From contig JAHNZQ020000308.1 of NCBI GenBank assembly GCA_019155205.2, positions 4,917,741 through 4,960,152 on the forward strand: 42,412 bases of DNA, read 5' to 3'. This stretch comes from Gracilaria vermiculophylla (taxonomy: Eukaryota; Rhodophyta; Florideophyceae; Gracilariales; Gracilariaceae). The notes beneath the pieces are model-generated. The model did not search any database. It was given only the letters and a program-made list of their open reading frames with translations, and was not told where the DNA came from. Position 1 is the first letter of the stretch. Every line of letters starts with the position of its first letter. Position numbers and translations under genes: made by a program. Shown here piece by piece: positions 1 through 9,468 of this stretch.

Positions 1-1
1 G

Positions 2-985
2 ACCGTGGGTTGGCATGTCGACGACTTTCTTGTCACCCATGTCGACGCCAAGGCCAACGACGAACTTTACGAGTGGTTTAACGCCAAGTATGGAAAACGA
101 ACACCGGTCGCGGTACATCGGGGCACTACGCACGACTACCTCGGCATGCGTGTACACTTTACAGCCGATCGAAAGGTGAAGGTCTGTATGGCAAACTACA
201 TCGACGAGCTACTGGATGACGCCCCTGCAGAGTTTGCTGGCATAGCACCCACGCCAGCAAAGCGGCACTTGTTTGACACAAGTGACAGCGCAGCGAAACT
301 GGACGGGAAGCGCGCACGCGAGTTTCACCACATCGTAGCGAAGTCCCTTTTCCTCGCCAAGCGAGCACGACCAGACATTCAGCTCTCCGTGTCATTCCTG
401 TGCACGCGAGTGCGGGACAGCGATGAACACGACTGGAAGAAGCTAGCCCGCCTTCTCCAATACTTACGCGGAAGCCGTGATCTTGCTCTGACGCTGGAGG
501 CTGATGACAGCCACGTGGTCAAGTGGTGGGTTGATGCAGCTTTTGCCGTTGCGAAGGACATGCGCAGCCAAAGCGGCGGGGTAATGACGCTCGGGAAGGG
601 CGCAGTATACAGTTCATCGCTCCGCCAGCGCCTCAACACGCGAAGCTCAACGGAGGCTGAGCTAGTGGCCGCAGACGACTTCATGCCACAGGTCTTGTGG
701 ACCCGCTACTTCTTGGAGAAACAAGGCTACGAGGTCCGCGACAACATCATGCTACAGGACAACCAGAGCGCAATACGGCTCGAGACCAACGGTAAGGGGT
801 CCAGCGGTAAGCGCACACGCCATATCAACGTGCGTTACTTTTCCATTAGCGATCGCGTGGCATCGGGCGAAGTATCAATCGGGCACTGCCCCACCAAGGA
901 GATGATGGGTGATTTCTTCACGAAGCCCCTCCAGGGCGCCGATTTCCGAAAGTTCCATGACGCAATCCTCAACACCGAGGCATGA
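2..985 (+). CDS. copia pol polyprotein, C-terminal 327 residues (reverse transcriptase end and RNase H), 5' truncated by window
   Basis: The frame is open from the first bases. At its start is the reverse-transcriptase catalytic motif as HVDDFLVT (copia consensus YVDD; Tyr is His here), followed by the DYLGM segment. The RNase H part carries TRSSTEAELVAADD (copia SSTEAE motif with acidic catalytic residues), LQDNQSAI and RHINVRYF, and ends with the usual FFTKPLQGADF tail. No in-frame stop or frameshift is visible, so this may be a recent copy. The reported residues are the end of a polyprotein of well over 1,000 residues. There is no start codon in view. Confidence 0.9.
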   Translation, partial: TVGWHVDDFLVTHVDAKANDELYEWFNAKYGKRTPVAVHRGTTHDYLGMRVHFTADRKVKVCMANYIDELLDDAPAEFAGIAPTPAKRHLFDTSDSAAKLDGKRAREFHHIVAKSLFLAKRARPDIQLSVSFLCTRVRDSDEHDWKKLARLLQYLRGSRDLALTLEADDSHVVKWWVDAAFAVAKDMRSQSGGVMTLGKGAVYSSSLRQRLNTRSSTEAELVAADDFMPQVLWTRYFLEKQGYEVRDNIMLQDNQSAIRLETNGKGSSGKRTRHINVRYFSISDRVASGEVSIGHCPTKEMMGDFFTKPLQGADFRKFHDAILNTEA

Positions 986-998
986 AGTTGCAGGAGTG

Positions 999-1232
999 TG
1001 TTGGGTGAGGAAGACAGACGGGCGGGAAAGTAGCCACAACTCAGCTGACTCGCCACAGCACGCGATCAGTGTGTGACACCTGTTGCTCCACCCAGGGCGC
1101 AGGCGGAGTGACTCAAGATAACGGGTCGTCGGCGGCACAGAGTGCGGCTCCCTCTCAGTCTCGACAAGTTCAGTAAACTGTCTAGCTAGTCCCTAGAGTG
1201 GAGCTGTTCGTTCTCGCTTGCTCGTTGCAACA
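999..1232 (+). repeat. probable 3' LTR of the copia element
   Basis: A 234-bp segment starts TGTTG at 999 and ends CAACA at 1232, the short inverted termini typical of copia LTRs. It begins 13 bases after the pol stop, just after a short purine-rich stretch (GCAGGAG) that could be the polypurine tract. The boundaries are inferred, because the matching 5' LTR is outside the window. Confidence 0.5.
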
Positions 1233-1422
1233 ATCGTCAGCTCCATTGCTGCGACTACGACCGATCCGAAGCGTAAATGCAACAATTGAGTTGCCTGTAT
1301 TTTGCAAGGAGGCTTGCTGGAACATGTTCCATGATGCAATTGGTATTCGGACGTACGAGGAATTGGTCGATGGCTTAAGGAAAAGAAACCAGAAGCTGTT
1401 GGCGGGAAAGCGGTTTTGGTGA
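1233..1422 (+). pseudogene. coding-like remnant next to the copia LTR
   Basis: The frame ending TGA at 1420-1422 is open across the LTR junction. After the LTR it reads like protein: it contains FCKEACWNMFHDAIGIRTYE followed by a basic, Lys/Arg-rich end. I do not recognise a family. The simplest reading is that the copia element inserted into an older coding sequence, of which this is the downstream part. It could also be chance, since it is only about 60 codons long. Confidence 0.25.
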
Positions 1423-1796
1423 TGGGATGCAGCTGTACTGATACGTTACTACCATTTGGTGGATAAGCGCACGATACTGTCAAGCAAACCTATATGCAGA
1501 TTCTTGGTAGGCATTGAAAATAGGAATAACAGTTCAACATGCAATGCGTTGGAAGTTTTTTAACGTGTCGTTTCATTCAACACCTCTAAAGGCTCTCTTT
1601 GTTTTAAGACGTGATTCCAAGAAAAACGAGCTGCAAGCTACTTCCTCTCACTGACGAACTTATGACCCGTTCTGTTCATGTCATGGTGACAAGAGAGTAA
1701 GAACATGTAGTCATACGAGTACTTGAGGTAAAGCAGTTTGTCGAATGGAACTTAAGACCCAGAATTCCAATTTCCGCCAATACAAGACAGAGTTAA

Positions 1797-2114
1797 CACT
1801 TCAAACGCACGTCATTTGACCGCGGAGTCTGTACTGAATGCTCTACTTTAAAAGCAAGGATCAATTGCAGTTTTTGCGTTGAATGTGCTGCAGAGTTCCG
1901 TCGCCTTATTAAGCTAGCTCCGCGCAGAGATGCGCAAATGGAGCTTACAGCGGAGACTCGCAAGCAGAGGCGCAAGATTGCTGCTTCTGGCGCTGCTCAG
2001 AAGCGCGCTTTGAAATTTGTTCAAAATGGGTTGGTTGAAAAGTCAGCAGATGCAGCGAGCAATGGAGTCGGAAAGCAAGACGACGGATCGTCGTTGGTTG
2101 ACCTCAAAGCTTGA
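1797..2114 (+). pseudogene. unrecognised coding-like frame with paired cysteines
   Basis: The frame is open for 105 codons from just after a TAA (1794-1796) to a TGA at 2112-2114. It has no ATG until 1938, so the protein from that ATG would be 58 residues. The first part has two close CxxC pairs (VCTECS and SFCVEC), suggesting a small zinc ribbon. The second part is basic and helical (TRKQRRKIAASGAAQKRALK). The missing start suggests an internal exon or a decayed gene. It lies about 375 bases beyond the coding-like remnant at 1233-1422 and might belong to the same interrupted gene. I do not know the family. Confidence 0.3.
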
Positions 2115-2528
2115 AATGATTGAGGTGTGACCGAGTTGAGTAGCCTTATACTGGCTCTGTGGGGGCTGATGTCGGTTGTGGACACGAGCTTGGCACGCGC
2201 GACTCAGTAAAATTATATGCGAAAGCAGTACCATTTGGGACCCTACAGTGTTTCACTTCCTACAACGTTTGTTTTCTGTGTTAGAAGCCAAGAATTTTAT
2301 ACACAAAAGAGAAGACCCCCAGCTTTCGTATGTCGTATCAGACGTCAAAAGTACTGCAGAAAAACGGAAATGAGGTGGGCTTTTCTTGCCAAGTTCAAAG
2401 CCAAATTATCTTTCCGACACATGCCATGTCGAACTGTTACATTTTCCATCCACTGTGAAGAAGAAGAACGAAGACCACGATAGATCCTAAATGTAAGGAG
2501 GGGCGTTCGTTCACTTAAGAATATTCAA

Positions 2529-2930
2529 TTGTTAATGATTATCGCCATCGCATTATTTGTCGTTGTGCATTCAATCTCTTCATTCATTGTGTTCGACATG
2601 TCGCAGGGACAAGATGGGCACAACACGAATATGGGGGTTGCATATACCTTGCAGTTTATGCCACCAGGGGATCGTGACGGTATCTATTCTTCTCATGAGA
2701 ATGTCAACCACATGGATTCTTTTTGGGTTGTTTTACAAATCGAGCGGGACAATTCTCACGCGCGGTGGCACTACCGACCTCAGTACGTACGCTTTCACAG
2801 TGTTATCACGGCTTTTGTGAACGGCAATGGTGAATTCAAGGGAGTTCTGTACACCTTCAATCGCTTTCTGAACCAAATACTGGGTGACAAGTGCAATAAG
2901 GGTTGCATTCTGAACCCATTTGAACCCTGA
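2529..2930 (+). CDS. hypothetical 133-residue protein with hydrophobic N-terminus
   Basis: The frame starts with a TTG in the annotated reading; the first ATG is two codons in, at 2535. The first 25 or so residues are strongly hydrophobic (MIIAIALFVVV), which could be a signal peptide or membrane anchor. The rest is a mixed globular-looking sequence with two late cysteines (DKCNKGCIL). No family is recognised and no RNA-processing signals support it. The surroundings are gene-poor and hold coding debris, so this may be a chance ORF. Confidence 0.25.
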   Translation: MLMIIAIALFVVVHSISSFIVFDMSQGQDGHNTNMGVAYTLQFMPPGDRDGIYSSHENVNHMDSFWVVLQIERDNSHARWHYRPQYVRFHSVITAFVNGNGEFKGVLYTFNRFLNQILGDKCNKGCILNPFEP

Positions 2931-3218
2931 TTTTAGGGGTGTTTAGAGGGATGAGGTCTTGATTCATGTTAGTGTTGGGAGGTGGGGATGGATTTATGCC
3001 AATGACAGGTTCAAAGATGGCACTTTGACACACGCCTGCAAACTTGAGCAATCGTTCGAGCTGCAACTTGTGCGCAGCAATGCGTTTCAATGCAAGTGTA
3101 GCGCTGTCCACGTCGTATCATTGTTCTTCTTGGTGTAAGCATAGGCATGCATTACAAATGATGTAATTGTGTGCGTCTGTAAGCAGATTGGAAACCTGTT
3201 CCGTCGACGGCGCATCCC

Positions 3219-3226
3219 TATTTAAG
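3219..3226 (+). promoter_or_regulatory. TATA-like box of the eL41 gene
   Basis: The sequence TATTTAAG lies about 80 bases upstream of the putative 5' splice site of the eL41 gene. It is followed by pyrimidine-rich sequence where transcription could start. The position is reasonable for a TATA box, but the assignment rests on the motif alone. Confidence 0.35.
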
Positions 3227-3306
3227 ACAGTAGGTTCGGATTTCCGCCTACCCTCGGTTCTATCTGCAACGCGTCTCGATCGCGTCGACCCGAACCACGC
3301 CGTAAG

Positions 3307-3390
3307 GTAAGCCAACCCCTGCTCAGCTCTTCCCCGGATTTGCTCGTGTTGTCAGCCATTTCTAACATTCGCACCCACGCTCCCCACCAG
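3307..3390 (+). other. probable intron in the 5' leader of the eL41 gene
   Basis: A donor AAG|GTAAGC at 3307 and an acceptor CTCCCCACCAG ending at 3390 bound 84 bases. The acceptor lies four bases upstream of the eL41 ATG. Introns at or near the start codon are common in ribosomal-protein genes. Both splice sites fit the consensus, but there is no transcript evidence. Confidence 0.5.
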
Positions 3391-3394
3391 CATC

Positions 3395-3472
3395 ATGAGG
3401 GATAAATGGAAGAAGAAGCGCATGAGGCGTCTGAAGCGCAAGAGGAGAAGGATGAGGGCTCGTTCCAAGTAA
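3395..3472 (+). CDS. RPL41: 60S ribosomal protein eL41 (25 residues)
   Basis: This tiny gene encodes a 25-residue peptide that starts MRDKWKKKRMRRLKRKRRRM and ends RARSK, followed by TAA. It is almost identical in pattern to eukaryotic eL41, one of the shortest known proteins, in which about 17 of 25 residues are Arg or Lys. eL41 is a single helix buried in rRNA at the subunit interface of the 80S ribosome. The length is exactly that of the family. A probable leader intron ends four bases before the ATG, a TATA-like box lies upstream, and an AATAAA polyadenylation signal lies about 220 bases downstream. Its small size makes it easy to miss in automated annotation. Confidence 0.93.
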   Translation: MRDKWKKKRMRRLKRKRRRMRARSK

Positions 3473-3878
3473 TCCGTATACCTCGTAAGCGCCGCGCTAC
3501 CTTGCGGTCGACCCCCTCCCTTGTGTTCCCTTCTCGGCCTCACCCTTGTTCGTCTATCCCGTGCCATCATCGTGCTACACGAGGTTTGTGCTTTTGGCTG
3601 GTCTGTCTTCCATGCCCGTATTTCTGCTGGCCTGCCCGTGATGGTGGATTTCGAAAGCTGCCCTTGTTCGTCAAGTGCCTGATGTGGATGCAAAATAAAT
3701 TAGTTTGGTCAATGGAATATTCACATTCCTCATCTCTGCTAAAACTTGTTTTACACACCATTTAACTTTTCGCTCTGGAATAGTCTTTCGTAAACTGTTG
3801 AACTTGCGTGACAAGTGGGTAGACTCGTGTGCTCTTCTTTCTTCCGATACGCCAGCCTAACGCCTTACTCGCGAACAG
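3473..3878. other. intergenic region between eL41 and the convergent 840-residue gene
   Basis: About 400 bases hold the 3' ends of two convergent genes. The only signal I see is AATAAA at 3694-3699 on the plus strand, a plausible polyadenylation signal for eL41. Frames of 60-120 codons here have no protein character. Confidence 0.5.
3694..3699 (+). terminator. polyadenylation signal AATAAA, probably of eL41
   Basis: A perfect AATAAA lies 222 bases after the eL41 stop, in an A/T-richer context followed by T/G-rich sequence (TTAGTTTGGTC), as expected of a cleavage and polyadenylation site. Confidence 0.45.
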
Positions 3879-6401
3879 CTATTCTGCTAATGGAGATTGC
3901 AGTCTTGATTTTACTTCGTCTCCACACAAATGAGCCGCTACTGCCCGCACTGTGACTGGTACTTCAGAATACAAAGTTTTTGCGACTCTCAAGAACTTCT
4001 TTTGGGCGTCTTCTTCATTGTCGGGTCGTGAAGACACTACTATGTGCATCAATTCCCGCAATCTCGGATCCAATCGAGACAAAAATTCTTTCCGAACTTC
4101 CTCTCGCCCGTCTCGTTCATTCCCTTTTTCCTCCTCTTTTTGTCCCAACGTGCTGTTCGTCTCACGCCCTGTATGGGTCTGTAGCGGAGAAAGTGCGTCT
4201 GTGGAACCGGTCATTCGTGGTGTGATTCGTCGAGGTGTTGTTTTCTGCCACTTTGTATCGCTACAGTCGGCTAGATTTCTGCGAAAAAGTGCGAGGGACG
4301 TACAACATTCTTGCACAAGTCTCATGTTCCCGATCGCCGACCATTCACTGCAATCGGATTTCATTACATAGTTGTCATCGAGCCCTTGGTTCTCCCACCA
4401 GTTCGAGCCTTGTGCGCTGATCTCATCACAAGAGAAGAGATCGATCTTTAGAATATGCACGAATGGCATTTGAACATCAATTCCTCGATCGATCACGACA
4501 AGCTTTTTCATAGCAGAAAGACCTTCCCGAAACCATGAGCTCACTTTCGCTACTGGATCGATTGCGGCGAATCTGAGCAGAACATCTGCGACTGCAGCTG
4601 CTGCGACGATCGCCGTTATTTGTTTCGATGACACAGCACTGGTGATTAGCTCATCGATATTGAATACGCTTTGCCACAAAGCTGTAAGATGCCAAGCGCG
4701 CCATTGAAGAGCATGTGATCCCAGACCCGGCGTTTCTGCAGTCGCGATAGACCTGACATGATTCGGATGCCTGGTTTTCCCGGAACTATGCTTTTTACGT
4801 GTCTCTTCTCTTTGCTTTCCTTGCTGCCTTTCAGTCTGTTCTTTTCTATGGGCCGCCTGGGGCACGTTCGAGTGCAAGTTATCTGCATCGGATGTCTCTT
4901 CCTTCCCCGATTTGTGTTTCCGGGGCGGGAAAGTTTCAGGTGCTGACAATGAACCAGAGATTGCAAACGGCGAGTGTGACCAATTGACAGAATGCATCAC
5001 AACCGCAAGAAAGCGTGCGTACAGACGAGCCTCATACACTGCATCACAGAACTCATGGTTTGAATTGGCATTGGATGCCCTGCTCAAGGCTTCCAAGACG
5101 CGCGCAAGAAATCTCGGCACGAGAGCTGTATACAAACGCGCCGAGTCTATTCCAGTCAGGAACCGAGCGAAGAACTTGTGGGCCGGAACATCACCAAATG
5201 CTTCAAGCACGCGTTGCGGAACGCGATGGAGGATGACACCGATGTCTTTGGACTTCTTGAAAGATATTGACTGGGCGTGAAACCTTTCATCGAGCAGGCG
5301 TATGTGAGTGGGTTGCTGGACATTGACGGTGTGGGTGCTCAATAGATTGACAAATCTGGAGGCGAAGATGTCGATATTGCATGGATGAAGGGAGTTTATC
5401 ACGCTCACAACCTTTTCGTCATCCACTGAGCCGGCTGCTTCCTGTTTATGTCCGCAGTACGTGCGAAGCATATCCAAGAGAGCGTCCCAAGTTACTTCTA
5501 AATTGGTTTTAAGACGGTTTGACATGGGCAGTACTTCGCTAGACTCTTCTGCCAAACGACGGAAAGATAAATGGGACGGATGAAAAGGAACCCAAGCACC
5601 GGTGGGTGGTTGCGGAAAATCGGCAGCAGTTGTGCTTAGATTTAGAGCTCGTTGTATCGGAACAGGGTAAGCGCGCAAAATGTCATAGAGATGTGAGAGA
5701 ACGGTTTGGCAGTATTTTAAACGTGTGGGTCTGGATGTGTGATAAATCAGCAGAGACACATCGTGCTCGGTGGAGTTAGATGAAGATATACATGTAAGTT
5801 GGTACAGAGTTTGCAGTGCTTCTAGGAAGAGCGTTGGATCATTTGCAATGGTGCGAACGTGAGTAGCGTGAGTGATTGCTCGATTCTGCAGGGCTTCAGA
5901 CAAGAGGCCATGTTGCTGCTGTTCTGGTTTTGTTGGGGAGCTCTGGTCATCGCTACTTTCCTTGAGATGTTTTGAAATCTGCGGGGAAAAAGAGCCTGCG
6001 GGCACAGGGACAGAATCAGTCCCTTTCTCCGGAGCCTGAGCGACTTGGTTTTCAGATGCACTAGGGGCTATCTGAAGCTTTCGTAAAAACGGGCTTTCGC
6101 TCTTTTGCAAATGGCTCTCGGAAGAAGGAAATAACTTGGGGATCTCGTTGTGAAGCGATTGATCTGCCAGTGATAAACGGGTAAGGCCTTCATGCGATGC
6201 GGATGATAAGCCGTTGTCGTGCGCTGCGGGAACGTTCGCCACACTAATTGGGCGCATGCGACGTTTTGGTTTGCGAGGTTTTGGGACATGTTCGGGTCGG
6301 TTAGTGTGTGTGTCTCGACTTTGGTGTAGTCCAGATGCGAACTCGGATAGAAATTGCCTGGCGGCGAAGGTCTTTTCGGCGGCAGCGTCGTGCCCGTTCA
6401 T
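3879..6401 (-). CDS. 840-residue protein, uncertain family (weakly codanin-1-like)
   Basis: A single uninterrupted frame of 840 codons starts from the first ATG (6401). The first 170 or so residues are polar and disordered, with a basic stretch KPRKPKRRMRP. The middle is helical and globular. It includes a segment with EARLYARFLAVV, which recalls the EARLLGKFLG-type pattern I associate with codanin-1, the chromatin-assembly cofactor that binds ASF1. Later there is a Lys/Glu-rich linker (around residues 500-560), then a helical part with the pair ECC in LVQECCTSLALF. A charged C-terminus follows. The codanin assignment rests on these fragments and overall architecture only; I cannot align it without a search. 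The gene is divergent from the membrane-protein gene, with 195 bases between the starts. That it is a real gene is nearly certain; the name is not. Confidence 0.75.
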   Translation of the reverse strand: MNGHDAAAEKTFAARQFLSEFASGLHQSRDTHTNRPEHVPKPRKPKRRMRPISVANVPAAHDNGLSSASHEGLTRLSLADQSLHNEIPKLFPSSESHLQKSESPFLRKLQIAPSASENQVAQAPEKGTDSVPVPAGSFSPQISKHLKESSDDQSSPTKPEQQQHGLLSEALQNRAITHATHVRTIANDPTLFLEALQTLYQLTCISSSNSTEHDVSLLIYHTSRPTRLKYCQTVLSHLYDILRAYPVPIQRALNLSTTAADFPQPPTGAWVPFHPSHLSFRRLAEESSEVLPMSNRLKTNLEVTWDALLDMLRTYCGHKQEAAGSVDDEKVVSVINSLHPCNIDIFASRFVNLLSTHTVNVQQPTHIRLLDERFHAQSISFKKSKDIGVILHRVPQRVLEAFGDVPAHKFFARFLTGIDSARLYTALVPRFLARVLEALSRASNANSNHEFCDAVYEARLYARFLAVVMHSVNWSHSPFAISGSLSAPETFPPRKHKSGKEETSDADNLHSNVPQAAHRKEQTERQQGKQREETRKKHSSGKTRHPNHVRSIATAETPGLGSHALQWRAWHLTALWQSVFNIDELITSAVSSKQITAIVAAAAVADVLLRFAAIDPVAKVSSWFREGLSAMKKLVVIDRGIDVQMPFVHILKIDLFSCDEISAQGSNWWENQGLDDNYVMKSDCSEWSAIGNMRLVQECCTSLALFRRNLADCSDTKWQKTTPRRITPRMTGSTDALSPLQTHTGRETNSTLGQKEEEKGNERDGREEVRKEFLSRLDPRLRELMHIVVSSRPDNEEDAQKKFLRVAKTLYSEVPVTVRAVAAHLCGDEVKSRLQSPLAE

Positions 6402-6596
6402 GGCGTACGGCTATCGTCGAGAGCATCGAGGAGCAGCACTCCGGTGTTGATGGGGGGCAACTGCAGATTTCAATATTTCAACGTGGCACCTGACACGTCA
6501 GATGTCAATAGAGCGCTTTGCGCGAAAACAAACGCGAACCAACTCCGTCGCTGATCCTTGAGCATCCGCGGCTTCAAACGTTCGCTGCGCGACGCT

Positions 6597-7613
6597 ATGA
6601 ACTTTCTGTTCTCTCCCTCGCAGCGAAATGCGGGCATTAGAGCGTTTGCGGCACCGTTCACTGCGCCGGCCTTCACAATCTTTGGCATCCGAGTCTCCCG
6701 CGACCACATTTTACGTCTGTCAGCCATACTAACGCTTCGCACACTTCTTACTATTGTCGATCTGCCGTTGGAAGAGACCGCCTCTGCATACTTAGCTTCC
6801 ATTCTATCTTCCATCACAAATGTGACTGTATTCCTGGCCCTCACGTCGAACTACTTCCATTTCGAGGGGTTCATCGGTCGCATAGGCTCCTTTCTTTTCC
6901 CCTCGTCGAGAAAACCGTCTGCATTTGTCACCATCTACTCACAAGTTGTGTTTTTGCTCGGGCCGCTTGTATCGTGGCTTGAGACCGCCGTGATCACCTA
7001 TGAAGTTATGGGCATTGCACGTCGGTGGGAGACACACATGCAACGCGCACAGGCCCAAGGATCTACTTTTGCGAGACGCCTATTGCTTGGGTTCGCTTTT
7101 TTGTGCCTCATATGCACTGCCGCCATAACGGCCTTCTTGGGCAAGTTCCATACCAAGTATGCCGCGGGTGCCGCTACGGCCTGTTTCCTGCTACTGTCGT
7201 TTTCGTTTTTCAAAGACGATGCAAACATTGTGGAAGCGTCGATTCTCTGTTTGTACGCCTGTGTCATACTTGCATTTGGATGGATGGAGTCACAGCGTCT
7301 GTCTGATGAAGCGAAAGCTATGCTGTTAATCTCCACGGTAATCCTTACAAGCGTGTCGATGGCAAGAGCAACCCGGTTCTTGCGGCTGACGATGATCGGG
7401 TTCGAGGCGCTTTGTGAGGAAGAGCAGGCGGGAATTAAATGGGGACACGGTTCGATACGAAGGTCTTTTGGCGTGCTCACCATTATTGCGTTGACTTTTC
7501 GCACCCTGGTCTGGAGTGAAGATGTACGCCAAGGAGAATACTTTCCACTGCTGTGTCGCAGCGCTCAGGTGGTTGCCGTGGTTTTCTTGTACATCCTCTA
7601 TTCGCAGCGTTGA
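6597..7613 (+). CDS. polytopic membrane protein, 338 residues, family not recognised
   Basis: The first in-frame ATG is at 6597; the frame is open 13 codons further upstream from a TTG that is unlikely to be used. The protein is dominated by hydrophobic segments, by eye about eight or nine, at roughly residues 37-57, 63-86, 108-137, 160-182, 187-205, 213-230, 241-257, 289-304 and 317-335. Between the third and fourth is a short charged loop, ARRWETHMQRAQAQ. A Glu-rich loop ALCEEEQAG comes before the last pair. There is no signal peptide, no ATP-binding motif and no transporter signature I can name. It may be a transporter or an ER/Golgi scaffold. The divergent promoter is shared with the 840-residue gene. 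Confidence 0.7.
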   Translation: MNFLFSPSQRNAGIRAFAAPFTAPAFTIFGIRVSRDHILRLSAILTLRTLLTIVDLPLEETASAYLASILSSITNVTVFLALTSNYFHFEGFIGRIGSFLFPSSRKPSAFVTIYSQVVFLLGPLVSWLETAVITYEVMGIARRWETHMQRAQAQGSTFARRLLLGFAFLCLICTAAITAFLGKFHTKYAAGAATACFLLLSFSFFKDDANIVEASILCLYACVILAFGWMESQRLSDEAKAMLLISTVILTSVSMARATRFLRLTMIGFEALCEEEQAGIKWGHGSIRRSFGVLTIIALTFRTLVWSEDVRQGEYFPLLCRSAQVVAVVFLYILYSQR

Positions 7614-8101
7614 TGTAGGAACAAAGCTAAAAACAAAACCGCACTTCATGGAACATTCAAAGATCGCGCACATCGAATCGCACTTTGTCGGTACTGGGCC
7701 GGTCTCAGAACCAATTCTCGGCGAGAAAGCCAGCAGAAACTCTGCGCAAGCGGCGATGCCTCTGCCCACCCACACACCATGTACATGCGAAACGGAAACA
7801 TGTTCTGTGAGCGCAAACCAGACGTGATACTTTACCTTTGAACGCAAATAGTCACAAGCGACCTCTCTCGTCCGGCCGGCACGGAGGCTGCCGCGACAAC
7901 GTGAAACGAGGGAGAGAATTTGATCAGAGCCACGTACTTCGAGGCAAATGACACGTCGCGTCATCTGCAGGTTGCCCCACGTGTGTACCAAAAAGGTTTG
8001 TTACCTCACGACACCACCTCCCAGAAGCCGGTATTTGTGCTGCCTCCTTCCACCTCATCGTCCTCTTAGCTCCCTTCCGCCTTCCCATCGCTTTCCGCAA
8101 T
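7614..8101. other. intergenic region before the Sec14-like gene
   Basis: This region holds the 3' end of the membrane-protein gene and the promoter and leader of the Sec14-like gene. The last 60 bases before the ATG are pyrimidine-rich (CCTCCTTCC, CTCATCGTCC), typical of a leader. An open minus-strand frame here is only the shadow of both genes. I see no other element. Confidence 0.5.
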
Positions 8102-8887
8102 ATGCTATCTAGACTACGAAAGGCCTACTCGTCCTCTCCTGACCCGCCACTTCCTTCAGATCCTCTGGAAGCTCTCAAACTTTTAGTTGAATCCGATGCT
8201 GGAAATGTCTCTCACTCGAAATTTCTTACTGATGCTACTTTGAAGAGATATCTTGTGGCCCGAAGTGACAATCCTGTCAAGGCCTTCAAGCAACTGTCCG
8301 ACACTTTGTCTTGGAGATTATCATACCAACCACAAAGTCTATATGATACGTATAAGCATTCTTTACAGCACGAAGCACAAACCGGAAAGATGTACATTTT
8401 GCCGCATCCTGATTGTAACGGTAGAGCTATCATAATTATGAGACCTGGACTCGAAAACTCTTCGGATGGAGATGCAAACATTAGATACCTTGTGTACACG
8501 CTGGAACGAGCATCTCTTTTGTCTGAGCAGAGCGGTGATGGCAAGTTTGTCGTCATAGTCGATTATTTCACGGGCAAGATTTCTACGTCAACTTGTCCTT
8601 CCTTGTCGACCATGAAGGAAACCACCCACATTTTACAAACACATTACCCAGAGCGGTTGGGCGGCATGATGTTCTATGACGCTCCTTCCTTCTTTCTTGC
8701 CCTGTTCAAGATGATTCGCCCGTTTATTGACCCAGTGACGAGGGACAAGTTGCGCTTTGTGAAGAGAGGGCAGAGTGTCGCAGCGCCGTTTTTGGATTGG
8801 GATTCGATTCCTGTCGAGTATGGTGGAAAGCTGGAGTACCAGTTTGAAGTCGAAAAATATTTTGAACCTGAACAAGAAATATTGTAA
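8102..8887 (+). CDS. Sec14/CRAL-TRIO domain lipid-transfer protein (261 residues)
   Basis: A compact single-domain CRAL-TRIO protein. Residues about 25-75 form the small CRAL-TRIO N-terminal helical part (LKRYLVARSDNPVKAFKQL and the WRL segment typical of TRIO proteins). The lipid-binding fold follows: GRAIIIMRPG, then YTLERA, then FVVIVDYFTG at the core beta strand. Next come HILQTHYPERLGGMMFYDAP (the hallmark YPERL...N/DAP segment), a floor helix FKMIRPFIDPVTRDKLRFV, and IPVEYGGKL (the usual PxxYGG end). Such proteins exchange phosphatidylinositol and other lipids between membranes and support phosphoinositide synthesis. There is no transit peptide or added domain. The start is the first ATG and follows a pyrimidine-rich leader. 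The exact ligand cannot be read from the sequence. Confidence 0.9.
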   Translation: MLSRLRKAYSSSPDPPLPSDPLEALKLLVESDAGNVSHSKFLTDATLKRYLVARSDNPVKAFKQLSDTLSWRLSYQPQSLYDTYKHSLQHEAQTGKMYILPHPDCNGRAIIIMRPGLENSSDGDANIRYLVYTLERASLLSEQSGDGKFVVIVDYFTGKISTSTCPSLSTMKETTHILQTHYPERLGGMMFYDAPSFFLALFKMIRPFIDPVTRDKLRFVKRGQSVAAPFLDWDSIPVEYGGKLEYQFEVEKYFEPEQEIL

Positions 8888-9468
8888 ATGGAGCATATGT
8901 TATCCAGCTCTGTTTTTGTATGGAAGCACCCGTCCACGAGAATCCTTTGTCTCGCTCTTCGTTGCGAGTGCTTCAGCATACCGCCGAGGTAGCCTGGGCC
9001 GTATCTGCGCAAGCAAAACGCACTGAATCACTATGATGTTCATCTCCGTCGAGTCAATTTACGACTACCATTGCAGCCGAAGCTCCATAATGCTCTGTGA
9101 TAGGAAGAGGCAATGTCAGGGAAGCATCAAAACAAATTCAGTTCATAATTTACAGCCACTGTGATACTAAAGCACTAATGTCTCTGTCAATGTGCGCAGT
9201 CGATGTGCAGATTGGCGTGATTCGCATCCAGAAGCAAGTTAGGTCAGCATTATTTCGACATCCCTCAGAGCGTTAGCCTTCTCTTTCGTTTTATTGTCAC
9301 TCTTCCAATGAAGTTTACGGAGCTGGACAGACGAAGACGCTTCCCTTCATCACGTCAAAGATAGTATTAGCCTATATCTAATCCATCAACGGGGTGGGTA
9401 TGTTCCGCGCAGCAAGCATTACATCCCGCAGTTTGGCACTGGTTGTCATACCACCCGTCTCCACAGTT

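Larger units (their letters stand above)
1..1232 (+). mobile_element. Ty1/copia LTR retrotransposon, 3' part only (left end beyond the window)
   Basis: The window opens inside the reverse transcriptase of a Ty1/copia (Pseudoviridae-type) retrotransposon. It runs through RNase H, a short untranslated gap and a probable 3' LTR. The order RT then RNase H at the 3' end, with no integrase after it, is the copia order (integrase lies before RT), not the gypsy order. The pol frame is open up to its natural stop at 985, so this part shows no decay. Gag, protease, integrase and the 5' LTR lie outside the window, so completeness and target-site duplication cannot be judged. Confidence 0.85.
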
